Source: Thermoprotei archaeon (GTDB lineage Archaea > Thermoproteota > Thermoprotei_A > Sulfolobales > Fervidicoccaceae). From it: a stretch of DNA of 19,791 nucleotides. The position numbers and the translations under genes were made by a program. The stretch spans positions 1 to 19,791 of the forward strand of contig JAEMPT010000042.1 in assembly GCA_022759165.1 (NCBI GenBank). The letters run 5' to 3'. Under the pieces are notes generated by a model. That model was not told where the DNA came from. It saw only the letters and a program-made list of their open reading frames with translations, and ran no database searches. Of the stretch, positions 7,921 through 14,383 are shown piece by piece (positions within the stretch are counted from its first letter, which is position 1; every line of letters starts with the position of its first letter).

Positions 7921-8999
7921 CAAATGAATCAGACAAGCTCAGGGAAGCTATGACAAAGGCCAGGGAAATAGGGCTTGAGGTGGAAAAGGGAGGGGCCGTA
8001 ATCCTTAACGAGAATCTACTTTACAAGAAACTTGCTAGAGACCTTGAGAAGATGGGGGTTATTTACTCTGAGATACATGAAGCGGCAAGGGAATATCCAG
8101 ACCTGTTCGATAAATATGCTTTTAAGACGTTGAAGGGAGACGTGAATAAAATCGATAGCGGGATATTCCTTTACATACCCAAAGGACTTACCGTTAAGGA
8201 GCCCATTTTCAATTGCTTTGTCCTCGGCAATAAAAAAGTCGTTCAGAAAGTCTATAACCTGGTTGTATTGGAAGATGGTTCTAGAGCCATCGGGGTCTCC
8301 GGCTGTTTCACTTTAGTGAATGAAGCGGTTCACTCTAGCCTTGAGGAGACATACGTTGGAACTGGAGCAAGCTACACAAGGATAATGATCCATAACTGGC
8401 TCCCCTCTGTAGGGGTATCTGCTATAAGCTCAGTGGAGGTCGGTGAAAAAGGGAACTACCAGGATTTATACATAAATTATTCGGAAGCTAAATCCATTTC
8501 ATTCAATACAATGATTTACCAGAAAGGCAGTGATTCTACCTCGAGGGCAGATCAAATAGTTAGCGGCACAGGATTTAGCTCTTTAAAATACAGCACCGAG
8601 GTTTTTTTGATCGGAGACCGATCCTCTTCACAGCTGATCTCTAGGTTATTGGCTAGGGGAAAGAGCAGTATAGCTACGAAAGCGAGGATCGTTGCTAGCG
8701 GGAAGCTTACCAAGGGTCACATAGAATGTAAGGGCCTCACCTTGGGTGATGGAGCCGAGATCTCAACCGTGCCGGAGCTAAGATCTTTGTCTAACGACGC
8801 TGAGCTTACACATGAGGCTAGCATAGGCAAAATAAAGAGGGAAGAACTAGAATACTTAGAAAGTAAAGGCTTCAATGAGGAGGAGGCTGTTTCGCTCTTG
8901 ATTAGGGGCTTTTTAGAAACGGGGTTCAGTGATTTGCCAAGCACGATAAGAGCTTCGGTTGAATCTGTTCTCGATAAGCTGAGCAAAGCAAAAGGTTAA
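7917..8999 (+). CDS. sufB: SufB/D-family scaffold protein of Fe-S cluster assembly
   Basis: A 360-residue SufB-like protein, shorter than the roughly 495-residue bacterial SufB because the N-terminal domain is reduced. The conserved C-terminal core is clear: GHIECKGLTLGDGAEIS (C271 at the place of the functional SufB cysteine), ISTVPELRSLSNDAELTHE with H299 and E300, and the helical end EELEYLESKGFNEEEAVSL. A beta-helix core (about 80-270) lies between. It should bind SufC and hold the nascent cluster. A single SufB-like protein with SufC, without SufD, is the minimal archaeal arrangement (described as SMS/SmsCB); the scaffold would then be a homodimer. The ATG overlaps the sufC stop by four bases. 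Confidence 0.92.
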   Translation: MTNESDKLREAMTKAREIGLEVEKGGAVILNENLLYKKLARDLEKMGVIYSEIHEAAREYPDLFDKYAFKTLKGDVNKIDSGIFLYIPKGLTVKEPIFNCFVLGNKKVVQKVYNLVVLEDGSRAIGVSGCFTLVNEAVHSSLEETYVGTGASYTRIMIHNWLPSVGVSAISSVEVGEKGNYQDLYINYSEAKSISFNTMIYQKGSDSTSRADQIVSGTGFSSLKYSTEVFLIGDRSSSQLISRLLARGKSSIATKARIVASGKLTKGHIECKGLTLGDGAEISTVPELRSLSNDAELTHEASIGKIKREELEYLESKGFNEEEAVSLLIRGFLETGFSDLPSTIRASVESVLDKLSKAKG

Positions 9000-9033
9000 A
9001 ATAATGCTCACCAATCGCGTCACTGATAAAAAC

Positions 9034-9930
9034 TCAAAAAATGCCTCTTATACCAAAGAAAGTTCCCAGAGCGTCACCGAACATGTATGAAGCAAGCGCA
9101 GTCCCCATCATCAATGCGGTTGATTCTAAGAATTCCCTTAAGAATTCTTTTCTCTGCAAAATAGAAGCATAGTAAGTGAAGCCAGCTATCATGACGATTC
9201 CTAGAGAGACAGAGACTGCGAAAGCGGATATCATTCTTCTTATTAAGAAGTACGGGAGCGCGAGTGCTAAGACCGCCAATATATATGCAATACCTGTCAT
9301 GATAGCCGAAGTTTTCGGTGATTTCCCTACATCGTGTTTTGCCTGAAGGTATGCTGCTGAAGACATAGAGATCGCGGCCGATAGCCCAACGACCAAACCA
9401 GCTATCCCTGTTACTATAGTAGACTCCGTCACGCCGAGAAAACCTGCATGAACACCATTGATTTCAACGATTGCATCTGCAAGTCCCAATATAACAAAGC
9501 TCATATATTTTACGATCTTCTCGTCTAGGCTTGAAATTATTTCCAGCTCATGTCTTTCCTCGTCCTCTATTATAGCTTTTAGCTTTCCGCTAGCTTCTGG
9601 AGGAAGGCTCTTCTCAATCCCTTTGTAAAAATGCACGACCTCCTCCTCATGTCTTTCTAGAAACATGGAAACGAAGGTTAGGCCAAGCACTTTTCTAAGC
9701 AAAAGCATTAATAGTATCTTTGTTTTTAGGCCCCTTGTTTTGCATTCTCTTCCAAGCAACTCTCTCCAGAAGTCGCTGTGGTTTTTTTCCTCTACGCTCA
9801 TACGTTTTAAAATTTCCCTTCTCTTAGGGTCTTTTTCATGAGCAGAGAGCGCGTTATATACCTCACTGTCAATTAACTCGTCGGTGCAATACTTTTCGAT
9901 AGTTCTTTCGAGGTATTCGTCCATAGGCAT
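9034..9930 (-). CDS. Ferritin-like/VIT1 fusion membrane protein (MbfA-like iron transporter)
   Basis: A 298-residue protein in two parts. Residues 1-140 form a rubrerythrin/ferritin-like four-helix domain with candidate diiron ligands: E23 (DSEVY), E48-x-x-H51 (VEEKNH), E92-E97 (ERHEEE) and E124-x-x-H127 (DEERHE). Residues 143-298 form a VIT1/CCC1-type domain with about five membrane helices (near 143-160, 171-193, 207-229, 236-256, 271-294) and the GLADAIVEINGVHAGFLG segment typical of that family. Such fusions (MbfA in Bradyrhizobium) bind Fe(II)/Mn(II) in the ferritin part and export iron; direction here is inferred. The ATG at 9930 is nine bases after the upstream TRASH-like gene, so the two form an operon; M3 is an alternative start. 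T-rich sequence just past its stop probably ends transcription. It converges on sufCB. Confidence 0.85.
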   Translation of the reverse strand: MPMDEYLERTIEKYCTDELIDSEVYNALSAHEKDPKRREILKRMSVEEKNHSDFWRELLGRECKTRGLKTKILLMLLLRKVLGLTFVSMFLERHEEEVVHFYKGIEKSLPPEASGKLKAIIEDEERHELEIISSLDEKIVKYMSFVILGLADAIVEINGVHAGFLGVTESTIVTGIAGLVVGLSAAISMSSAAYLQAKHDVGKSPKTSAIMTGIAYILAVLALALPYFLIRRMISAFAVSVSLGIVMIAGFTYYASILQRKEFLREFLESTALMMGTALASYMFGDALGTFFGIRGIF

Positions 9931-9939
9931 CGTCCTTAG

Positions 9940-10173
9940 CTATTCAATATTTTTCTGCCTTTTCTCGTTTAGTTCTTCGTATTCCTTCAATAATTTCTTT
10001 ATGGTTTCATTTAAGCATGATATGTCTGATGAATCATAAAAAACCCTCGTGAAAAATTTTGTCAAGCATTTGCTGGAGTGAAATTCCAGTTGCATTCCTC
10101 CTCTCGAAAGGATGTAACCTTGCCCATCGTAAAATATCCTGCCACATACTATGCATTTGTGCTTAATAACCAT
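9940..10173 (-). CDS. Small TRASH/L24e-like zinc-finger protein, probable metal-sensing partner
   Basis: A 77-residue protein with one treble-clef-like finger: C7-x2-C10 (CIVCG), then YDGQGYILSRGG, then FHSSKC with H32 and C36. The spacing C-x2-C-x21-H-x3-C and the phrase SSKC resemble L24e and TRASH domains, with His in place of the usual third Cys. The C-terminal half (50-77) is a charged helix. TRASH domains occur in metal-responsive regulators and metal-handling proteins. Here the gene lies nine bases upstream of the ferritin-VIT gene, so a metal-sensing or metal-delivery role is likely but inferred. The open frame extends to an ATG at 10215, but those 14 extra residues lie inside an omega-like repeat, so the ATG at 10173 is preferred. 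No DNA-binding helix-turn-helix is visible. Confidence 0.7.
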   Translation of the reverse strand: MVIKHKCIVCGRIFYDGQGYILSRGGMQLEFHSSKCLTKFFTRVFYDSSDISCLNETIKKLLKEYEELNEKRQKNIE

Positions 10174-10201
10174 ATTAAAGTCCCCACGGTTTGAACCTTT
10201 A

Positions 10202-10243
10202 GCCGGACACCCCATCCGTCAAGGTGGGGAGTTTAAGCATTAA
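10202..10243 (+). repeat. Solo omega/IS605 right-end-like hairpin, copy C
   Basis: GGACACCCCATCCGTCAAGG continues to GTGGGGAGTTTAA. Arms CCCCATC (10210-10216) and GGTGGGG (10223-10229) pair over seven bases including one T-G. The GTCA-like loop and the GGGGAGTTTAA tail copy the layout of the tnpB right end at 121-152. It overlaps the predicted N-terminal extension of the small zinc-finger gene on the opposite strand. Confidence 0.5.
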
Positions 10244-10275
10244 ATACGATAGCTGAGTATAAAAGCTTAGGGGAT

Positions 10276-10312
10276 GTTACAACTGAATGCTTCGCCTTTC
10301 TTGCTGTGGTTA
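10276..10312 (+). repeat. Degraded omega-like repeat, copy D
   Basis: GTTACAACTGAATGCTTCGCC (10276-10296) matches the 21-base leader of copies at 5408 and 19709 with only a few changes. The hairpin that should follow is decayed (TTTCTTGCTGTGGTTAGG). It has the same orientation as the other copies and lies about 35 bases after copy C. A TATA-like GTATAAAAGCTTA (from 10257) precedes it; ATAAAAGCTTA recurs just after the 19709 copy. Confidence 0.5.
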
Positions 10313-10425
10313 GGCTATATAATTACTTTTCTGTCCTTAGACCTCAGCGAGATGCCTATAGCGCAAATATACCAAAAAATCATTCGGCTCATACGCATGT
10401 GAGGAATGCTAGCCTGAACAAATTT

Positions 10426-10497
10426 GGGGGAGCCTCTAGCTTATTAGGTCGGAGGTCGTGACGGAAAAGTCATCATCTTTAACCCGAAAACTCCCCC
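10426..10497. ncRNA. Possible structured RNA (three-stem fold), strand uncertain
   Basis: GGGGGAG (10426-10432) pairs perfectly with CTCCCCC (10491-10497), enclosing two smaller hairpins on the + strand: CCTC (10433-10436) with GAGG (10452-10455), and GTGAC (10458-10462) with GTCAT (10469-10473), loop GGAAAA. The minus strand contains ATGATGA at 10470-10476, a match to a C box, but no convincing D box follows. TAGCTTATTAGG resembles a tRNA A box, but no matching T arm or acceptor exists. The fold could be a small RNA or part of a leuS 3' UTR; identity unknown. Confidence 0.3.
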
Positions 10498-10506
10498 GTA
10501 TTATGG

Positions 10507-10521
10507 AAAAAAGTGGAAAAA
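10507..10521 (-). terminator. U-rich terminator of leuS
   Basis: On the minus strand, TTTTT then CCAC then TTTTTT lies 30-45 bases past the leuS stop. Archaeal RNA polymerases terminate at such U-rich tracts without needing a hairpin. Confidence 0.5.
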
Positions 10522-10552
10522 CAATTATCGATTAAGCCGGAGTGAAACATGA

Positions 10553-13480
10553 TTAGAAGATCAAGTTTATTGCAGGGCGAAGCGGCATCGGCTTCCTTCT
10601 TAAAATATACTGAGAAGCCTCTTTGTCCTGTTCGTTCAAAACCTTCACATTGAGCTTTAGTTCTCTACTTAATAGGATGCTCAGCTGGTTCAATAATTCG
10701 AACTCTTCAAATTTGGTTCCTGCTATGAAGTCTCTCAAGTCCTTTGGTAAGCTCTGGTACAGCTCATAAAGAAAGCTTGCAGCTTCGTTTGGATTTTGGC
10801 CTAGCTTCGCTTTGGCTATTTCCTTTACTATCTCCTTCGCTTGCGAGCCATTTTTAAGCATTGAGAATATTTTAGAAACGGCCTCCCATTTTTGCGAGTC
10901 AGCGGTGACTATAACTACACCTTTCGGCTCTCTCTTAAGCGCTCTCTTGATGTTCTCTATGTCCTCCTCTATCCTATCTACTAGGAGAACGGCCAATTCT
11001 TCCTCTGGGTAATACTTCATATTTTCAGCACTTGGCCATTCCTCTATGGTCACCGATCCCTTCCTTTTTAACTTATGCCAAAGCTCCTCGGCGAAGGCAG
11101 GGGTTATTGGAACCATTAGCTTGGTCCACTGCTCTGCTATCTCTTTCAGAATAGCCCAATTTGGAATGTTTACAGCGGAAAGGTAACGCCTAAGGTCCTG
11201 TTCAACTTTGAAATAAATCTCAATAGAGGCTTCTCTAAAAGCGTACTTCTCCATCGCTTCAGTAGCAGCAGCTACCCTTCTCCTAAAAGTGCTAGTGATC
11301 CATTTTTCCAAAGGACCAAAATCTGAGTCCATCCCGTCATGCTTCTGGATCTCGTCTATAATTTCAGCTATTTTTTTCAGTTTGTCATGAACTACAGGAA
11401 CTATTTCCCTACCATAGTTTGCATCGTTACCGATTTCAGCGGAATACGTCAAAGCGAGCCTTAGCGAGTTGGGGCCCACTTCTCTTATCGCCTTGAAAAG
11501 CGGAATGAAGTTTCCTAGGCTCTTGCTCATCTTTTCCCCTTCTACCATGATATGCCCGTTGACCACAATCCTTTTGGGCCAAAGTTCTTCGGGAAATATT
11601 GCCACGTGGTTAAACACCATGAAAGTAAGGTGATTCGGTACTAGGTCCTTTCCGCTATGCCTGTTATCTAATGGATACCAGTAAAGAAATTCTTCTCTTA
11701 TGCTCCTTATTTTTTCCAGGTCTATTCCCAATTTTTCTGATAGCTCGGCTTCGCTACCTTTCCCCAGAAATATGTAATCCCAGAACTTTTCGTCTAGCTT
11801 TTCAGCTTGTATAGATAATTCCCTTATCTTGAGTATCACCGTGTAGAATGCCATATAGATTGTAGAGTCACTGAGGCTTTCTATAATCCAGCTCTCATCC
11901 CATGGCAGCGAAGTCCCCATCCCCCTGCTCCTTGCACATGCTCTCTTCTTAAGCCAATCTATCACATTCATGAACCATGATTTGTACTCCTCAGGAATAA
12001 CTTCGATCTTCTCATTGAAGGCTCTTCTAACCTCTTTCTTCCATTCTTCGTTCTCGTAATCTATAAACCACTGGTTCTCCACAACCTTCACGACGATTTC
12101 AGTTCCGCAGCGGCAATAAACGGGTTTATTCGCTATCTCATAGAAAGAGTCAGCCTTCCCCATCTTTTTCAGAAAGCTGGTTACAAGTTCTCTTGCCTCC
12201 TTCACTGACCTTCCTACCAAGGAAGATGCGAACTCTTCGATCTCTTTGTAGCCCGCAAGTTCAACTACTCGTTTATCGATAAGGCCATTGGAGTACTCCT
12301 TAAAATAGAGATCCTTTGTTGCCTTTTCTAACAAATCCCTCTGGCTAGTACTCTTTATGCCCATCGATTTTACTACATCGGCTGCGGGAAATTCCGAATA
12401 CCCATTCAGTGAGATGACTTTCAACGGAGAAATTTCCGGTAACTCTCCCTTCCATCTCTGGATCTTTCCCGAAGATCTCAATTCCATGAGGGCGACGTAA
12501 TCATAAGGAGCATGAGCAGGCACGCTCATGACAACGCCAGTTCCATAATCTTCATCTACGAAAGAAGCTGGGAGGACAGGCACCTTCTTCCTCGTAATGG
12601 GGTTAAGAACTAGCCTGCCGACTAGCTCTTCTCCTTTGATCGTCACTTTTGGAGGCTCTACTCTACTTTTCTGGAATGTGATCTTCCTGTAAGCTTTGCT
12701 AGAAAGTATCATCTCCTTCCCATCGATATTCGCTATGACGTATTCCGATGCAGGATTAACCCACAGGTTAACAGCACCGAATACAGTTTCTGGCCTGAGG
12801 GTAGCAGCCGGGAATATAATCCCATCATCGCCAAGAAAGAATATGAGTGTAAATTCCTCTATTTCCGGCTCAACATCTCCCTTGGTATCATGCATTCCTA
12901 CAGGCATCTGGTGCTTTGGGCACCAACCAACGGGATGTGTCCCTTTTACTATGTAGTTTTTCTCCTTCAATTTTGCAAATTGCCATCTGATGAAAGACTT
13001 GTATTCTGGGTCAACCGTAGTGAATTTTCTTCTCCAATCTATTGATAAAAGGTAATTCTTCATATCATTCTCTGCCCTATTTTTGAAGTAGCTCGCTAGA
13101 TCATGCGGAGTCTTTATTTTTTCTATATCTTCCTCGCTTACCTCATAGAGCTCTCTGTATTCTTTGATTAAATTTTCCTCTCTTTTCAGAAGGGACTCCG
13201 TTGCCGTGAGTATTGGAGTGCCAGTGAAGTGAAAGGCCATAGGGAAAAGGACATTGTAACCCCTCATCCTTTTATATCTTGCCACGATATCTGGTATAAG
13301 GTAAGTTCTGCCATGTCCCAAGTGTAGTGGAGCATTCGGATAGGGATATGCCGCAGTTAAGTAGAACTTCTTTTTATCTAGCTTTGGTTCAGCTTCATAC
13401 AGCCTATTTTCTTCCCAATATTTGCTCCATTTTCTTGAGATCTCGATATCAAAACTGCTGAATCCTTCTTGAGCGCTCAG
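10553..13480 (-). CDS. leuS: Leucyl-tRNA synthetase, probable CTG start
   Basis: About 975 residues, attaching leucine to tRNA-Leu in the cytoplasm. The class I signature HLGH (residues 53-56 from the CTG start, in YPYPNAPLHLGHGRTY) and KMSKS (GEKMSKSLGNF, K650) are both present. The inserted editing domain carries GTGVVMSVPAHAPYD, and a C-terminal domain completes the archaeal-type enzyme. Starting at the first standard codon (TTG at 13321, inside HLGH) would destroy the active site. The frame continues upstream with conserved sequence (SRKWSKYWEENRLYE, KKKFYLTAAYPYP) to a TGA, and holds no ATG, GTG or TTG. CTG at 13480 follows GGTGGTGA at 13487-13494 with six bases between, as at other genes here, so it is the likeliest start. 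The gene is divergent from the PIN-RNA ligase unit. Confidence 0.9.
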   Translation of the reverse strand: MSAQEGFSSFDIEISRKWSKYWEENRLYEAEPKLDKKKFYLTAAYPYPNAPLHLGHGRTYLIPDIVARYKRMRGYNVLFPMAFHFTGTPILTATESLLKREENLIKEYRELYEVSEEDIEKIKTPHDLASYFKNRAENDMKNYLLSIDWRRKFTTVDPEYKSFIRWQFAKLKEKNYIVKGTHPVGWCPKHQMPVGMHDTKGDVEPEIEEFTLIFFLGDDGIIFPAATLRPETVFGAVNLWVNPASEYVIANIDGKEMILSSKAYRKITFQKSRVEPPKVTIKGEELVGRLVLNPITRKKVPVLPASFVDEDYGTGVVMSVPAHAPYDYVALMELRSSGKIQRWKGELPEISPLKVISLNGYSEFPAADVVKSMGIKSTSQRDLLEKATKDLYFKEYSNGLIDKRVVELAGYKEIEEFASSLVGRSVKEARELVTSFLKKMGKADSFYEIANKPVYCRCGTEIVVKVVENQWFIDYENEEWKKEVRRAFNEKIEVIPEEYKSWFMNVIDWLKKRACARSRGMGTSLPWDESWIIESLSDSTIYMAFYTVILKIRELSIQAEKLDEKFWDYIFLGKGSEAELSEKLGIDLEKIRSIREEFLYWYPLDNRHSGKDLVPNHLTFMVFNHVAIFPEELWPKRIVVNGHIMVEGEKMSKSLGNFIPLFKAIREVGPNSLRLALTYSAEIGNDANYGREIVPVVHDKLKKIAEIIDEIQKHDGMDSDFGPLEKWITSTFRRRVAAATEAMEKYAFREASIEIYFKVEQDLRRYLSAVNIPNWAILKEIAEQWTKLMVPITPAFAEELWHKLKRKGSVTIEEWPSAENMKYYPEEELAVLLVDRIEEDIENIKRALKREPKGVVIVTADSQKWEAVSKIFSMLKNGSQAKEIVKEIAKAKLGQNPNEAASFLYELYQSLPKDLRDFIAGTKFEEFELLNQLSILLSRELKLNVKVLNEQDKEASQYILRRKPMPLRPAINLIF

Positions 13481-13486
13481 CGGGTT

Positions 13487-13534
13487 TCACCACCAATCAG
13501 GAAATTTAAATTGGAAAGACCTAATAAATATTGG
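13487..13534 (-). promoter_or_regulatory. leuS promoter and Shine-Dalgarno site
   Basis: On the minus strand, GGTGGTGA (13494-13487) precedes CTG at 13480. Two TATA-like boxes lie upstream: AATTTAAATT (13503-13512) and AATATTTATT (about 13523-13533). The farther box would give a transcript starting near 13500 that includes the Shine-Dalgarno site; the nearer would start almost at the CTG. Confidence 0.45.
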
Positions 13535-13548
13535 AACGCTTAAATGAA

Positions 13549-13558
13549 TTTATGTATA
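13549..13558 (+). promoter_or_regulatory. TATA-like box for the PIN-domain gene
   Basis: TTTATGTATA lies about 50 bases before the TTG start at 13602, predicting transcription from around 13578 and a leader of some 24 bases. No GGTG-type Shine-Dalgarno site is present in that leader. Confidence 0.35.
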
Positions 13559-13601
13559 GAGTAATAGTGTTCATGGCATTTTAAATTAATTAAAAATTAA
13601 G

Positions 13602-14294
13602 TTGCGAGGTAGATACGCTATTGCTACGAAAAACGGCAATTTAAAGGCATCAAAGAAGAAGGGCCCTCTTTCAATTTATGTCTTAGACACCAGTGCCCTT
13701 ACTGACCCTAGGCTGAAAGGTATTCTCAATGCTGATGATTTGGATTCAACAATAAAAAAGATTTCAACTCTAATAGCCGAACTGAGATTTCAACTGGACC
13801 TATTGTTTTATACCACTCCTTCAATGGCCGGGGAGATGAGAAGATATCTGCTTTCCAACGGGGTTTCTTTTGAAACCTTAGGGGATCTTTTCTCGTGGAT
13901 AATTGTTAAATCCCCTGATATGCTTACTACGAAAATTCCCGCTTTAATAATGAGCGATTATGTGCAATCGATTAGGTTGAGATCGTTCAGAGCATTACGG
14001 TTAATGGAGGACCTATTGAAAAGGGCTCTAAAGACCGATAAGAATGTAGCAACAGATGAAGCTTATGCCGAGCTAGTGCATGAGGCTAGAGAGAAGTTCA
14101 GAGAGATAATGAGAAAGGGGATTGTAGATAGTCCAGAAGACTTCGATGTTTTAGTCCTAGCTTATGAGCTGAAGGGGTCGCTTGTTACGAATGATGATGG
14201 AATAAAAAAGATGGCCGAAAGGATGGGGATAATCGCCATCGACCCGATATCGTTCCTGGAAGGTCTTAGAAGGCTAAAGACAATGCTATCTTGA
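13602..14294 (+). CDS. PIN-domain RNA ligase partner protein
   Basis: A 230-residue PIN-fold predicted ribonuclease. The acidic metal-binding residues appear in order: D29 (VLDTSALTD), E78 (SMAGEMRRYL), D182 (EDFDVLVLAYEL) and D198/D199 (VTNDDGIKKMAE). The family, described as 'RNA ligase partner', co-occurs almost one-to-one with Pab1020-type RNA ligases, and here the ligase gene follows 89 bases downstream on the same strand. A joint role in RNA cutting and joining is the natural inference, but the substrate is unknown. The start is TTG at 13602, the only standard start codon before the conserved core, with stops just upstream; the first 22 residues are basic and probably disordered. It is divergent from leuS. 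It does not look like a VapC toxin, since it lacks a small antitoxin gene and is longer. Confidence 0.85.
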   Translation: MRGRYAIATKNGNLKASKKKGPLSIYVLDTSALTDPRLKGILNADDLDSTIKKISTLIAELRFQLDLLFYTTPSMAGEMRRYLLSNGVSFETLGDLFSWIIVKSPDMLTTKIPALIMSDYVQSIRLRSFRALRLMEDLLKRALKTDKNVATDEAYAELVHEAREKFREIMRKGIVDSPEDFDVLVLAYELKGSLVTNDDGIKKMAERMGIIAIDPISFLEGLRRLKTMLS

Positions 14295-14307
14295 TCGAAT
14301 TAAAAAA

Positions 14308-14319
14308 TTTATTATATAT
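14308..14319 (+). promoter_or_regulatory. TATA-like box for the RNA ligase gene
   Basis: TTTATTATATAT lies between the PIN gene and the ligase. A start about 25 bases downstream (near 14340) would give the ligase its own transcript with a leader of about 40 bases, in addition to read-through from the PIN gene. Confidence 0.4.
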
Positions 14320-14383
14320 GCTGATCGATTAAGAGTAATCAGAAAACGCATGATGAAACGATGGTAAACTGAGCTCTAATGTA

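Larger units (their letters stand above)
10174..10552. other. 379-base non-coding region with repeats and a possible structured RNA
   Basis: No credible reading frame was found here apart from a repeat-derived extension at 10174-10215. The stretch holds two omega-like hairpins in tandem (10202-10243 and 10276-10312), a TATA-like GTATAAAAG at 10257-10265, a GC-rich closed fold at 10426-10497, and T-rich sequence on the minus strand that probably terminates leuS. It looks like a landing site for small mobile sequences between two minus-strand operons. Confidence 0.6.

Noticed and set aside
10174..10215. N-terminal 14-residue extension of the small zinc-finger protein
   Set aside because: These codons fall inside an omega-like hairpin repeat; the internal ATG at 10173 directly precedes the conserved finger.
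10440..10480. C/D box guide RNA on the minus strand (ATGATGA)
   Set aside because: No D or D' box (CTGA) at a suitable distance, so kept only as part of an unassigned structured region.
10430..10500. tRNA gene (TAGCTTATTAGG resembles an A box and a 7-bp outer stem is present)
   Set aside because: No T-arm sequence (GGTTC-like), no anticodon arm, and the outer stem is at the wrong distance from the A-box-like sequence.
10553..13321. leuS starting at TTG 13321
   Set aside because: This start lies within the HLGH active-site motif and removes the conserved N-terminal sequence that is plainly encoded upstream.
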